This document shows positions 1 to 9,601 of a DNA stretch of 64,000 bases, in pieces; position 1 is the stretch's first letter; every line of letters begins with the position of its first letter. The stretch is from JADJNW01 sp964526645 (GTDB lineage Bacteria > Bacteroidota > Bacteroidia > Chitinophagales > Saprospiraceae). Under the pieces are notes generated by a model. That model saw only the letters and a program-made list of their open reading frames with translations. It was not told the DNA's origin and searched no databases. Location of the stretch: the NCBI GenBank assembly GCA_964526645.1, contig CAZGJN010000003.1:124001-188000 (forward strand), written 5' to 3'. The position numbers and the translations under genes are program-made.

Positions 1-537
1 GGGCAGTATTTATACACTTCGCGCGCAGTAGGCAATATTTACCAGGACAATGTGGCGGATTTGGGGCGCAATGTTCAGAATTTTACCATTTATAACAAAA
101 ACTTTTATTTATCGGGTATGCCGCAATCGGCTTATACAGTGGGGATTAACTACCGTTCACCCAAATTTTGGTTTGCTAATGTCAACTTTAATTATTTTGA
201 CGACATCTGGATGGACTTCAATCCGGTGCGCCGCACGGCCGATGCCGTGTTCAATCTTGATCCAGAATCACAACAATTCAGAGATATTATTGACCAGGAA
301 AAGGTAGACGGGCAGTTTATAGTAGATTTTTTTGGTGGCAAATCATTCAAATTTGGCAAATATTTTCTGTTTATCAATGTAGGGGTGAGCAATGTACTGA
401 ACAACCAGAACTTTATCACCGGTGGTTTTGAGCAGTTGCGTTTTGACACGCAGGATCGAGACCCCAATGCCTACCCTACTCGTTATTTTTACAGCTTTGG
501 TATCAATTATTTTGCTAATGTGAGCCTCAGATTCTAA
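1..537 (+). CDS. TonB-dependent receptor, C-terminal end (partial)
   Basis: The frame is open from base 1, so this is only the last ~178 residues of a larger outer-membrane protein. Alternating aromatic and polar residues, repeated N-x-N-x-F/Y strands and a terminal Phe (NVSLRF) are what the last strands of a TonB-dependent receptor barrel look like in Bacteroidota. It would import a ligand across the outer membrane using TonB energy. It is followed after 30 bases by a DUF5689 lipoprotein, a pairing typical of Bacteroidota TonB receptors. Substrate cannot be inferred from this fragment, and the plug domain lies outside the window. Confidence 0.8.
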   Translation, partial: GQYLYTSRAVGNIYQDNVADLGRNVQNFTIYNKNFYLSGMPQSAYTVGINYRSPKFWFANVNFNYFDDIWMDFNPVRRTADAVFNLDPESQQFRDIIDQEKVDGQFIVDFFGGKSFKFGKYFLFINVGVSNVLNNQNFITGGFEQLRFDTQDRDPNAYPTRYFYSFGINYFANVSLRF

Positions 538-567
538 TTCATTCGTACACAAAATCTATTTTCAATT

Positions 568-2493
568 ATGAATACGCTTTTCAAAAATTTATTGCTTGCA
601 GTCTTTTTTATCGGCGGAATCACTGCCTGTATTGATCAGGAATTTGATGAACCCCCCGTGGACGGGGAAGATCCCGATATTGAGGCAAATGCAACGATTA
701 TCGAACTCAAGGCCCTTTTCCAAAAGGGGACTTTTGTGTCCATACAGGAAGACATTATCATCCAAGGGATTGTGGTAGCAGACGACCGTTCCGGCAATTT
801 TTTCCGAACGCTCATTTTGCAGGATGCTACTGCTGGGATCGAAATTCTGATCAACCAAACAAATGCTTATAATTTGTATCCGATTGGCAGACAGTTGTTT
901 GTAAAATGTAAAGGTTTGGTAATCGGCGAGTACAATGGGGTTATCCAGTTAGGGGGCTACACTTATGTCGAAGATGGTGGCACTAATCTGGGGGACATCA
1001 ACGATTTGAACACCCATATCGTAAAAGGTAAAAGAATGGAGGTACCTGCTCCCAAAGTGAAAAAAATCAATGAACTAACTGAGGCGGATATCAGTACCCT
1101 GGTGAAGCTGGAGAACGTAGAATTTGCCAGTGCAGATGTAGGGCTGAGCTATGCTGACCCGATTGGTCGCCAGTCTATTAATCGCACGATCAAAGATTGC
1201 AACGGCGGCTCTATCATCCTCAGGAGTAGCGGTTTTGCTACCTTTGCAGGTAATACGATCCCAGAAGGCAACGGTAGCCTAACGGCAATTTATAGCGTTT
1301 TTGGGCAAGATAAACAGTTGTTTATCAGAGAGTTGACCGATGTAGAGATGAACGGCACGCGCTGCTCCGGCAGTGTTGGTAATGAAGAACCGATTACAAT
1401 CCAGGAAATCAGGAATTTATTCAAATCAGGTGTTACAGTCGGACCCGACAATCGTAAGATTCGTGGGATTGTTATTTCTGACAAAGACAACGGCAATCTT
1501 GATAGTCGGAACCTCGTCGTGCAGGATGCTACAGGCGGTATTGTTGTGCGCTTTCAAAGCAATCATAATTTTACTTTGGGGCAGGATATCGAAGTGGCCG
1601 TGAGTGGTCAGGAGCTTTCAGAGTTTAATGGCTTATTGCAAGTGAATGGCGTTTCCAATGAATTGGCAAAATCATTAGGAGCAGGTACTTTGCCTACACC
1701 CAGAGAAGCAAAAGTGAGTGAAATCATTGCAAACCTGGAGAATTGGGAGTCAACTTTAGTGCTGATTAAAGGCGCTACGATTGCCGCAGGCAACTACTCC
1801 GGCTCTCGCAATGTAAGTGACGGAAGTGGTACGATTGTGCTGTTTACTCGTAGCCAGGCATCTTTCTCAGGGCAAGCAGTGCCAAGTGGAACGGTGGACA
1901 TCACCGCGATTGTCTCTCAATTTAATACCCCTCAGATTATCATTCGCAACACGAGCGATATCACTGGCGGCAACGGCGGCGGTGGGGGCGGTGGCAATAC
2001 GAGTACCATAGATGAAAGCTTTAGCAGTCAGACCAATAATCAGGACATCGCTATTGCCGGTTGGAAAAATATAGTGATAAAAGGGACTCGCAAATGGCGC
2101 GCCCAGACCTTCAGTGGCAACTTCTTTGCTCAGGCAACGGCTTTCCAGGATACAAACGATGAAATGGAGACCTGGCTGATCACTCCCGGCATTGATTTGA
2201 CGGAAGCAAAAGTGTTGAGCTTTGAAAGTGCGCAAGCTTTTTTCGTACACGATGGTTTATCTGTTTGGATTTCCAATGATTTTGATGGCTCCAACGTGGG
2301 CAGCGCCACCTGGAAGCAACTTAACTGCACCTTGGCGACCAATAGTAATGCTAATTATGACTGGGTACAGTCCGGCAACATTGATCTTTCTGCTTTCTCA
2401 GGCACAGCTTACATTGGGTTTAAATACGTTGGTAACAAAACAAACCAAACTACAACGTATAGAATTGATAACGTGAAAGTTGTAAAAAAATAA
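568..2493 (+). CDS. DUF5689-type lipoprotein with C-terminal choice-of-anchor-like domain
   Basis: 641 residues. A signal peptide ends in a lipobox (GITAC, Cys21), so it should be a surface or periplasmic lipoprotein. Two related modules follow (about residues 45-230 and 275-460), each opening with a helix plus I-x-G-I-V-x-x-D and carrying a 'L-x-x-Q-D-A-T' strand; this is the OB-like DUF5689 pattern, duplicated. A poly-glycine linker (about 467-477) leads to a beta-rich C-terminal domain (about 483-641) with 'W.ITPGIDLT', as in cleaved-adhesin/choice-of-anchor J domains. It sits directly behind the TonB receptor and is probably its surface-exposed accessory protein. Exact ligand unknown. A strong terminator follows. 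Confidence 0.8.
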   Translation: MNTLFKNLLLAVFFIGGITACIDQEFDEPPVDGEDPDIEANATIIELKALFQKGTFVSIQEDIIIQGIVVADDRSGNFFRTLILQDATAGIEILINQTNAYNLYPIGRQLFVKCKGLVIGEYNGVIQLGGYTYVEDGGTNLGDINDLNTHIVKGKRMEVPAPKVKKINELTEADISTLVKLENVEFASADVGLSYADPIGRQSINRTIKDCNGGSIILRSSGFATFAGNTIPEGNGSLTAIYSVFGQDKQLFIRELTDVEMNGTRCSGSVGNEEPITIQEIRNLFKSGVTVGPDNRKIRGIVISDKDNGNLDSRNLVVQDATGGIVVRFQSNHNFTLGQDIEVAVSGQELSEFNGLLQVNGVSNELAKSLGAGTLPTPREAKVSEIIANLENWESTLVLIKGATIAAGNYSGSRNVSDGSGTIVLFTRSQASFSGQAVPSGTVDITAIVSQFNTPQIIIRNTSDITGGNGGGGGGGNTSTIDESFSSQTNNQDIAIAGWKNIVIKGTRKWRAQTFSGNFFAQATAFQDTNDEMETWLITPGIDLTEAKVLSFESAQAFFVHDGLSVWISNDFDGSNVGSATWKQLNCTLATNSNANYDWVQSGNIDLSAFSGTAYIGFKYVGNKTNQTTTYRIDNVKVVKK

Positions 2494-2515
2494 TAAAAAC
2501 AAGCTACCCTTCTCT

Positions 2516-2546
2516 TGCCCGAAATGACCTTTCGGGCATTTTTTTT
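2516..2546 (+). terminator. Rho-independent terminator after the DUF5689 gene
   Basis: Perfect 9-bp stem TGCCCGAAA / TTTCGGGCA with loop TGACC, followed by eight T. It closes the TonB receptor-DUF5689 operon. Confidence 0.85.
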
Positions 2547-2622
2547 GCCAGCTAAATATTGCTACTTTCTTAAACCTTTTCAGTGTTTACTTTCTTCTTG
2601 AAGAGGACTTAATGCGTATCAC

Positions 2623-3348
2623 ATGGATATTGGCGAGGCAAAGCCTTTTTACTTCAAACAATTCGTGATTCACCAGGAGCGCTGCACGATGAAAATCGGT
2701 ACAGATGGTGTTCTGCTGGGTGCTTGGGTGGATGTATCGGGTGTGGCCACAGCTTTGGACATAGGCACGGGTACTGGCGTGATTGCCATCATGCTGGCGC
2801 AGCGCAATCAGGTAGCGCAGATTCACGCAGTAGAAGTAGATCAAAACGCTTTTGAACAAGCAGCGGAAAATATGGCAAATACACCCTGGTATGCTCGATT
2901 GACCGTTTTTCACCAAGCTGTGCAGCAATATGCTACGAGCACCGACAACAAATATGATCTAATTGTAAGCAATCCTCCTTTTTTCACGGGGGGCACTTTT
3001 TCGCAGTACCAAGAAAAAAATAGCGTGCGGCATACCGTGAAGCTACCGCATGGTGATTTACTCTCTGCTGTTCGTACTTTATTGAGGGATACCGGAAGAT
3101 TTTGTGTGGTGCTGCCATACATCGAGGGGCTTCGATTTGAAGAATTGGCAAAACACTACAACTTGTATTGTACAAAAATAACAGAAGTGCACCCTAAAAA
3201 AGAAAAGCCGATAGAAAGATTGTTGATGCAATTTGAAAAAGAAGAAAAACCGCAAGAAAAAACACAACTCATCATCCAGCATGACAATGCCCATGAGTGG
3301 ACGGAATCTTACAAAGCGCTTACTGGCGCATTTTATTTGTACATGTAG
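2623..3348 (+). CDS. trmN6: tRNA1(Val) (adenine(37)-N6)-methyltransferase
   Basis: 241 residues, full length for the YfiC/TrmN6 family. It transfers a methyl group from S-adenosylmethionine to N6 of A37 in tRNA-Val. The SAM-binding motif I is ALDIGTGTGVIA (about 44-55) and the catalytic N-P-P-F motif of N6-adenine methyltransferases is at residues 117-120. The N-terminal F-x-F-K-Q-F-x-I-x-Q and M-K-I-G-T-D-G-V-L-L-G signature is family specific. It stands alone between a terminator and a bidirectional hairpin shared with the convergent small gene. Confidence 0.9.
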   Translation: MDIGEAKPFYFKQFVIHQERCTMKIGTDGVLLGAWVDVSGVATALDIGTGTGVIAIMLAQRNQVAQIHAVEVDQNAFEQAAENMANTPWYARLTVFHQAVQQYATSTDNKYDLIVSNPPFFTGGTFSQYQEKNSVRHTVKLPHGDLLSAVRTLLRDTGRFCVVLPYIEGLRFEELAKHYNLYCTKITEVHPKKEKPIERLLMQFEKEEKPQEKTQLIIQHDNAHEWTESYKALTGAFYLYM

Positions 3349-3389
3349 CACAAAAACGGGAAATGGACTGCCGTTTCCCGTTTTTGTGC
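3348..3389. terminator. Bidirectional terminator between convergent genes
   Basis: Perfect 16-bp inverted repeat (arms 3348-3363 and 3374-3389) whose stem carries A5 and T5 tracts, so it can act in both directions. The left arm begins in the last base of the trmN6 stop codon. Confidence 0.85.
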
Positions 3390-3396
3390 GCGGTAC

Positions 3397-3645
3397 TTAG
3401 CCCTCGCCTTCGTGCAAAATGCGTTGCGCAAGTTCTAATATCCGCGTATCTTCTAAATGAACAATACCTCCATTGGGGCCGGGTTCTACATGGATATCGG
3501 CGAATTCGCCCTTGCCAGCTTTACCGGCACTAAAATAATTGCGTACAGTTTGCTCATCTAAATTCAGCTCTTTAGCGATCCGTTGTACGCTGCCGGTAGG
3601 CAACTGGTGCTTGATCTGTCGTAACTCTTCAAAGGTGATATTCAT
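3397..3645 (-). CDS. Small helix-turn-helix DNA-binding protein
   Basis: 82 residues. The N-terminal half contains an HTH-like segment (about residues 17-38, 'VQRIAKELNLDEQTVRNYF'), followed by a basic G/K-rich loop and a short beta/helix tail ending in glutamates. Small proteins of this type are conserved in Bacteroidota and annotated as DNA-binding, without a defined target as far as I know. It is transcribed alone, convergent with trmN6, and divergent from the ECF sigma gene across a 449-base gap. Function beyond DNA binding is unknown. Confidence 0.7.
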   Translation of the reverse strand: MNITFEELRQIKHQLPTGSVQRIAKELNLDEQTVRNYFSAGKAGKGEFADIHVEPGPNGGIVHLEDTRILELAQRILHEGEG

Positions 3646-4094
3646 ACTTGCACGTTTTGGTTAAGAAATAGATTGCATGATATAGGTTTCGTAAAAATGT
3701 TTTGGTAAGTTAAGAAAAAGCTGATAATTATCAAAATAAAAATTTTCTGAAGGCGCACAGCATGCTACAGATTGGGCGTAAAACCAGTGCGAAGCCCAGT
3801 GTTAAAAAAAAATGATGCTGTGGCAAATAGGAGTAAACGGTTTCATAAAATCCTTGAGCATTGCAGCATTTGAGAAGCAAAACAACTGTGTTGATACCTC
3901 TACTAAAAAAATCATACAAAAAGACTGTTACTTTTTTGCAACCGCCGCATTATTAAGTTGAAACAGTCTTAATCAAAAACTCCGGAAACCAGACTAAACG
4001 CAACGTTGCAAAAATTTAAGGTGCAAAAAAACTTCAAATGTTTTCAAATTTGCAAATAAGTCGTAGCCTTGCAAAAAATGAAACGGAACGACCC
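3646..4094. other. Intergenic region, 449 bases
   Basis: Lies between the divergent small DNA-binding gene and the ECF sigma gene. I see AT-rich sequence with no convincing protein gene. A possible promoter for the sigma gene is TTTT (4041-4044), 19 bases, TAGCCTTG (4064-4071), two bases away from the Bacteroidota consensus. This supports the ATG at 4095 rather than the in-frame ATG at 4038 as the start of the sigma factor. Confidence 0.5.
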
Positions 4095-4664
4095 ATGAGG
4101 TTATTCAAAAAGACTGTTTCCGAGGAGGCCGTGTTGGAGGAGTGGGCAGAGATACAAGCTGCTCAGGTGAATCCTGCCAAGTTTCGCCCCTTGTATGACC
4201 GATACTTCGAGTCTATTTTTCGGTTTATCCATCGGCGCACCGCCGATGAGGAACTGGCGGGGGATTTGTGTTCGCAGGTTTTCCTCAAAGCCATGCAAAA
4301 AATTGATACTTACTACTTCCGAGGCGTGCCTTTTTCATCCTGGTTGTTCAAAATAGCCGCCAACGAAGTATCGCAATATTACCGCCAAAGCCAAAAAGTA
4401 AGGGTGGTAAGTACAGAGGAAACAGACCTATCAGATATGATAGACGAAATGGAAGAACCGGACAATGAAATATATCGCCTCAACCTGACCAAAGTGCTCG
4501 ACACACTGGAAGAAAAAGATATGCAACTTATCGAAATGCGCTTTTTTGAACAAAGACCTTTTAAAGAAATTGCCGATATACTTGGGATGACCGAAAGCAA
4601 TGCCAAAGTAAAAACGTACCGCATTTTGGAGCGTTTGAAAAACAAGCTAATGGAAATAGCTTGA
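4095..4664 (+). CDS. RNA polymerase ECF-type sigma-70 factor
   Basis: About 189 residues from the ATG at 4095 (an in-frame ATG at 4038 would add 19 residues but lies upstream of the likely promoter). Region 2 is present ('YDRYFESIFRFIHRRT', 'LAGDLCSQVFLKAM', 'PFSSWLFKIAANEV') and region 4 ends with an HTH ('RPFKEIADILGMTESNAKVKTYRILERLK'-type pattern), joined by an acidic linker. ECF factors direct RNA polymerase to small regulons and are usually held by a membrane anti-sigma factor. The next gene, 25 bases downstream, encodes a single-pass membrane protein that is the obvious candidate partner. Confidence 0.9.
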   Translation: MRLFKKTVSEEAVLEEWAEIQAAQVNPAKFRPLYDRYFESIFRFIHRRTADEELAGDLCSQVFLKAMQKIDTYYFRGVPFSSWLFKIAANEVSQYYRQSQKVRVVSTEETDLSDMIDEMEEPDNEIYRLNLTKVLDTLEEKDMQLIEMRFFEQRPFKEIADILGMTESNAKVKTYRILERLKNKLMEIA

Positions 4665-4689
4665 TTGTCAGGCATTTAAAGCTTGGAAT

Positions 4690-6411
4690 ATGAAGAACCA
4701 TTACGATATAAGAATTAATTCCAAACAACCATCGAGTAGCGATATTTCAAAGTATAAAAATTTTGATGCCCTGCTCGAAACTTACCAGGCTACCGTAAAA
4801 CCCCAGCGGCAAAGCCAGCCGCGCCTTGTTTATATCGCTACAGCCATCGCTGTAGCTGCCGCGGCCTGTATGCTTGTTTATTTCAATTTCTTCGGGAGTG
4901 CTTTTCAGCCTTCTTTGACCGAACAGGAATATTTTGCACAACAGCCGTTTATCAATCCACCTTTTGAAAAAATACAGCCCGTAGCCACCGTCAAAAAGGT
5001 GAATGCTACGCAAGGCGGGGTGTACGAGCTGCCCAGCGGCTCTCGGTTGATTGTACCAAGAGAAGCATTTATGAACGACAGAGGAGCCCAAGTAGAAGGG
5101 GAAGTGGACATCCATTATCGGGAGTTGAGGGATTATGTTGACTTTTTTCTGGCGGGAATTCCTATGACCTATGACTCCGCAGGCGGCAAGTACCACTTCG
5201 AGTCTGCTGGTATGATTGAAATTTATGCCGAACAAAATGGCAGCCGCATAGATATAGCCCCAGGTAAAGTAATTGAGATAGAACTTATCGCAACGATTTA
5301 TTTGCCAACTGGTAGCGAACGCCCTGTTTTCAAGGCATATCGGCTGGATCAGAATGGGCAAAATTGGGTGTATCAACAGCCAAGTACTACCGAGCTACTT
5401 TTAAATGACGAACAGCCAACAAACAACAATCCCGTAAACACACTCCGAGCGGAATACGCCGGCAAAATCGCTGCAATCGAAGCGCGTTTGCAAGAACAAT
5501 TGCGGCAGATCGAAACCGGCTCTCCGCGCCCGGTAGAGCCTACTCGCCCTCAAAAGAAAAATGGAAACAATCTCACTTTTGAGTTGGACTTGAACCAGGC
5601 AGGCATCATTATTGAAGATGACCCCAATACCCCCGAAAACGAGAATGAACGTATGAAAGCGCAGTACAGAGATGCCATTTGGCAGATCGTGCCCGGTAGT
5701 GACTCCGATCTTGCTGCACTTGAAAAAACATGGGAAACCTTCAAAGTTCGACAACTCAACGACCAAGTTTTTGAAATTACCTTCATCAAAGGCAGCCAAT
5801 CCGCAAAAGTGACGGTGAATCCAGTGTTGATTGGCAAAGACTATGAGCAGGCGCTTAAAAATTATGAAGCAGCTTATGAGGCTTACCTCGCACAGTTGTC
5901 TGATTGGAAAAAACAAATACAGCCCCTGGAAGAGGCACTCAAAAAGGAAGCCGCGGCAGAAAAAGTAGCTTTAGAAAAAGAACTCCTACAGCAAACGAAA
6001 GCATTGGGCATAGATGAAGTGGATATTGCCAAATGCCGGGTGGTCAATAGATTTCAAGCTACAAGCCTGGGTTTGTGGAATTGCTTCCGCCTGGTAGAAC
6101 CTGCCAATGATCAGCTTACGGGGAGCTTTGAAGACCAATTTGGACACAAATATCGGCAACACACCGCCTTTTTGGTCAACAAAAAACAGAACACACTTTA
6201 TCGCTTTTATGCTACTAAAAATACACCGCTTCGATTTGATGAGGCATCGGACAACCTGATCTGGATCGTCTCGGAAGATCACAAAATAGCCGTGATTCGC
6301 CCCACCGACTTCAAAAAGGTACTCGAAACCAAAGATGACAAAATCATTCTTCAGCTTGTAAATGAAGAAATTCGGCAGGAAGAAGATGTTAGAAAAATTT
6401 TGAAATTCTAA
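4690..6411 (+). CDS. Membrane-anchored protein paired with ECF sigma factor (possible anti-sigma)
   Basis: 573 residues. A short cytoplasmic N-terminus (~45 residues) is followed by one transmembrane helix (about 47-68, 'VYIATAIAVAAAACMLVYF') and a large periplasmic part. Residues ~100-220 ('GGVYELPSGSRLIVPREAF', 'EGEVDIHYRELRDYVDFFLAGIPM', 'HFESAGMIEI') form a ZU5-like beta domain seen in many Bacteroidota hypothetical proteins; the rest has charged helical stretches (about 255-280 and 385-440). No zinc-finger anti-sigma motif is visible. The topology and position immediately after an ECF sigma gene suggest an envelope-sensing anti-sigma or its co-sensor, but this is inference. Confidence 0.65.
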   Translation: MKNHYDIRINSKQPSSSDISKYKNFDALLETYQATVKPQRQSQPRLVYIATAIAVAAAACMLVYFNFFGSAFQPSLTEQEYFAQQPFINPPFEKIQPVATVKKVNATQGGVYELPSGSRLIVPREAFMNDRGAQVEGEVDIHYRELRDYVDFFLAGIPMTYDSAGGKYHFESAGMIEIYAEQNGSRIDIAPGKVIEIELIATIYLPTGSERPVFKAYRLDQNGQNWVYQQPSTTELLLNDEQPTNNNPVNTLRAEYAGKIAAIEARLQEQLRQIETGSPRPVEPTRPQKKNGNNLTFELDLNQAGIIIEDDPNTPENENERMKAQYRDAIWQIVPGSDSDLAALEKTWETFKVRQLNDQVFEITFIKGSQSAKVTVNPVLIGKDYEQALKNYEAAYEAYLAQLSDWKKQIQPLEEALKKEAAAEKVALEKELLQQTKALGIDEVDIAKCRVVNRFQATSLGLWNCFRLVEPANDQLTGSFEDQFGHKYRQHTAFLVNKKQNTLYRFYATKNTPLRFDEASDNLIWIVSEDHKIAVIRPTDFKKVLETKDDKIILQLVNEEIRQEEDVRKILKF

Positions 6412-6456
6412 ACAAAATGCGATAGCCTTTCAACTGGACAGACTATCGCATTTTGT
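6412..6456. terminator. Bidirectional terminator
   Basis: Perfect 14-bp inverted repeat ACAAAATGCGATAG / CTATCGCATTTTGT between convergent genes, starting right after the upstream stop codon. Confidence 0.8.
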
Positions 6457-6468
6457 AAACACGCTTTT

Positions 6469-7500
6469 TTACTCTTTGTAGATTTTTACTACCCGTTCGC
6501 CCGGTTTGGCATAGCCCCGATACATGCCTTCGCTATTGAAAGGCATTGCGATGTTTCCGGTTTTGTCAAGGGCAATTAGACCGCCTTCCCCACCGGCATC
6601 TTTCAGCTTATGGTTGATCACAAAATCAGCTGCAGTCTGAACTGACATGCCCTTATATTCCATCAAAGCGGAGACATCGTATGCCGCCGAATAGCGGATG
6701 AAGTACTCTCCATGTCCTGTACAGGAGACACCGCAAGTGAGATTGCTCGCAAAGGTGCCCGCTCCAATGACCGGTGTATCTCCCAGGCGATTCCAGCGCT
6801 TGTTCGTCATACCACCAGTGGAAGTGCCCGCTGCTATATTTCCACTTTTATCCAATGCAACACAACCCACTGTGCCAAATTTGCTATCCGAATTTTTAAA
6901 AACAGCGCCAGTAGCCTTATTTTCTTGTGCTTTTGCCTTTTGAAGCCCTTCCCAGCGCTCTTCTGTATAAAAATAATCCTTGCTCACCGTATCCATGCCT
7001 TGTTCGATGGCAAATAGCTCTGCGCCCCTGCCCACTAAAAACACATGCGGCGATTTTTCCATAACCGCTCTTGCCAAATTGATCGGATTTTTTATGATAG
7101 TCACTCCACCCACAGCACCCGCATTTCGAGTAGCGCCGTCCATGATAGAGGCATCCAGTTCATTTTTCCCTTCGTATGTAAAAACAGCACCCTTACCCGC
7201 ATTAAACAAAGGAGAATTTTCCAGCACATTGATCGTAGCCACCACCGCATCCAGGCTGGTCCCTCCGTTTTTGAGAATGTTTTCCCCTACGGTGAGCGCA
7301 TCATTGAGTGTCTTGTTGTAAGCTGCCTCTCGCTGTGCGGTCATGTCTTGTTTTCGGATCGTACCAGCGCCACCGTGAATGACAAGCGCATATTCGGGGC
7401 GAGCTTTTGATTTAGAAGTAGGCGTAGCATTAGGGCTCGTTTGTGTGCAATTTTGCATCAAGCCCCCTATCCAGACTAACAAAAGGAATGTTTTTTTCAT
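6469..7500 (-). CDS. Isoaspartyl peptidase / L-asparaginase (Ntn-hydrolase), exported
   Basis: 343 residues, matching plant-type asparaginase/isoaspartyl dipeptidases. It hydrolyses beta-aspartyl peptides and possibly asparagine. The precursor is cut autocatalytically before a Thr nucleophile, here Thr210 in 'KFGTVGCVALD', with the substrate loop 'GTSTGGMTNKRWNRLGDTP' and 'GAGTFA' following. A hydrophobic N-terminus with Cys18 (MQNC) looks like a signal peptide, possibly of a lipoprotein, though the lipobox is not canonical; export to the periplasm is likely. Transcribed alone, divergent from sppA. Confidence 0.9.
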   Translation of the reverse strand: MKKTFLLLVWIGGLMQNCTQTSPNATPTSKSKARPEYALVIHGGAGTIRKQDMTAQREAAYNKTLNDALTVGENILKNGGTSLDAVVATINVLENSPLFNAGKGAVFTYEGKNELDASIMDGATRNAGAVGGVTIIKNPINLARAVMEKSPHVFLVGRGAELFAIEQGMDTVSKDYFYTEERWEGLQKAKAQENKATGAVFKNSDSKFGTVGCVALDKSGNIAAGTSTGGMTNKRWNRLGDTPVIGAGTFASNLTCGVSCTGHGEYFIRYSAAYDVSALMEYKGMSVQTAADFVINHKLKDAGGEGGLIALDKTGNIAMPFNSEGMYRGYAKPGERVVKIYKE

Positions 7501-7769
7501 CGTATGTAAAGATTATTTGCGAATAGAATTTTATTTTGTTTTGCTTGTTCGGTTTCATTTGACTCCGTATTCAACGTTGTGCTCTATTTTGCAGCTTTAG
7601 CAAAAATAGCGAATTTGCAGAATAAAGCGACCATCAGCGAGGTCGGTTTTGTAGAAGCTCGCATGGCGCATTGGCAAACTTATCTATCATTTGCCGGATT
7701 TTATCTAAAAAATCGAGGGAAAACATACAAGAATGCTATTTTCGGGAAAATTTAATGTAATCAAATAAC

Positions 7770-9545
7770 ATGGGACAATTTTTCAAATTTGTACTTGCCT
7801 CCTGTCTGGGTATTTTTATCGCCATGCTATTGCTGGTTGGTGTAGGTATCATGGTTTTAGCAGGAATTGCCAGCAGCGCTGAAAAGCCTGTAAAAATAAG
7901 CCCCAACACGGTTTTGAGAATCACATTGGAAAAGCCAGTGCCGGAAAAAACCAATAATTTGGAGATGGCAACCTTCGATCTGAAGGAAACGAAAGTATTG
8001 GGATTGAGCGATATTTTAAAGCTTATCGAAAAAGCGAAGAAGGATGACAATATCAAGGGAATTCTTTTGGAAACAGATATGACTTCCATGGGGCTTTCCA
8101 CCGCAAGTGTGCTGCGCGAAGCGATAATGGATTTTAAGTCCAGTGGCAAATTTGTTATTGCTTATGCTGATTACTACTCGCAGGGCGCTTACTTCATGGC
8201 ATCAGCGGCGGATCAGGTGTTTGTAAACCCACTTGGGGGCGTTGATTTTATTGGATTTGCAGCAGAGGTGCCTTTTTTCAAAAATATGCTCGACAAGTTG
8301 GGCATCAAGGCACAGGTTTACTACGCCGGGAAATTCAAAAGCGCTACCGAACCTTTTCGCCGGACCAATATGTCGGAGGAAAATCGCTTGCAAACGCGCG
8401 AATACTTGGATGAAATCTACCGCATTTTTCTGGATGAAATCAGTAATTCCAGGGGTATCAGTGTAGCTGAATTGCGCAATATTGCTAATACCAACATGGG
8501 CTTGAATGCAGATGAGGCAAAAAAATTCAAACTCGTAGATGCTATCGGCTATCGGGATGAAGCGCTCAACCTGATTCGCCAAAAAATGGGCTTGGAAGAA
8601 GAGGATAAGATCAAAACAACCACCTTGGAAGATTATTTCAAAAGCAGCCCCATGAACAGTAGTTATAAAGGCAAAAATAAAATTGCCGTTGTGTACGCCG
8701 AAGGAACACTGGTGGATGGCAAAGGGGAATACGGCAACATTGGGGATGAGCGGTATGTAAAAATTATAGAAAAGATAAGGAAAGACGATGATATCAAGGC
8801 AATGGTGCTTCGGGTCAACTCAACGGGCGGTAGCGCGATGTCATCCGAAAATATTTGGCGGGAAATGACCCTGCTAAAACAGGCAGGCAAACCCATCGTC
8901 GTCTCAATGGGCGATTATGCAGCTTCCGGTGGTTACTACATTTCTTGCATTGGAGACAGCATCTTGGCAGAGCCAAACACGATCACGGGCTCCATCGGGG
9001 TGTTTAGTGTGATCCCCAGCGTCCAGCAATTTATGAACGACAAAATAGGCATCAATTTTGATACCGTCAAAACGGCTAAGTTTGCACAAGGGCTTTCTAT
9101 TCTGTACGATATGTCGGAGGAAGAAGGAAGGATGCTCCAACGCCGGACGGATCAAGTGTATGAAACTTTCCTCAAGCGCGTGAGCGAGGGTAGGGGCATG
9201 AGCCGGGATCAGGTGCACGAAATTGCGCAAGGGAGGGTATGGACGGGCACAAGGGCTATGCAACTGGGTTTGGTAGATCAATTGGGGGGCTTGGATAAAG
9301 CACTCGAAATTGCTGCTGACATGGCAGGGCTGGAAGATTATCGCACTACCGAATATCCGCGGACAAAAGACCCCATTGAGCAACTGTTGGAAGAGTTCAC
9401 CAATACGGGTACGGAAGAAGTAAAAGTACAACGCATCCTGAAATCTCAACTCAATGATTGGTATCCCTACTACAAAATGCTGAAAGAAGTGCAAGATTCC
9501 AAAGGCGTTCAAGCCAGGATGCCCTACCTCATCAAGTTTAACTAA
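7770..9545 (+). CDS. sppA: Signal peptide peptidase SppA, 67K type
   Basis: 591 residues with two tandem S49 peptidase domains, the long E. coli-like form. An N-terminal transmembrane segment (about 7-33) anchors it in the inner membrane, with the active site on the periplasmic side. The Ser/Lys dyad is visible: Lys190 in 'GKFKSATEPF' of the first domain and Ser386 in 'GDYAASGGYYIS' of the second. It degrades leftover signal peptides after secretion. It is a monocistronic gene followed by a hairpin terminator. Confidence 0.95.
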   Translation: MGQFFKFVLASCLGIFIAMLLLVGVGIMVLAGIASSAEKPVKISPNTVLRITLEKPVPEKTNNLEMATFDLKETKVLGLSDILKLIEKAKKDDNIKGILLETDMTSMGLSTASVLREAIMDFKSSGKFVIAYADYYSQGAYFMASAADQVFVNPLGGVDFIGFAAEVPFFKNMLDKLGIKAQVYYAGKFKSATEPFRRTNMSEENRLQTREYLDEIYRIFLDEISNSRGISVAELRNIANTNMGLNADEAKKFKLVDAIGYRDEALNLIRQKMGLEEEDKIKTTTLEDYFKSSPMNSSYKGKNKIAVVYAEGTLVDGKGEYGNIGDERYVKIIEKIRKDDDIKAMVLRVNSTGGSAMSSENIWREMTLLKQAGKPIVVSMGDYAASGGYYISCIGDSILAEPNTITGSIGVFSVIPSVQQFMNDKIGINFDTVKTAKFAQGLSILYDMSEEEGRMLQRRTDQVYETFLKRVSEGRGMSRDQVHEIAQGRVWTGTRAMQLGLVDQLGGLDKALEIAADMAGLEDYRTTEYPRTKDPIEQLLEEFTNTGTEEVKVQRILKSQLNDWYPYYKMLKEVQDSKGVQARMPYLIKFN

Positions 9546-9569
9546 TCGGCTTCTTGCAAATTGCAAATG

Positions 9570-9601
9570 GTATGACACCTCGATCCATCGGGGTGTCATA
9601 C
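9570..9601 (+). terminator. Hairpin terminator after sppA
   Basis: 15-bp stem GTATGACACCTCGAT / ATCGGGGTGTCATAC (one G-T pair), loop CC, followed by a short T-rich run. Confidence 0.6.

Noticed and set aside
3731..3919. 62-residue hydrophobic reading frame on the minus strand
   Set aside because: Lies in an AT-rich divergent spacer, has no family resemblance or operon context, and composition is unlike the neighbouring genes.
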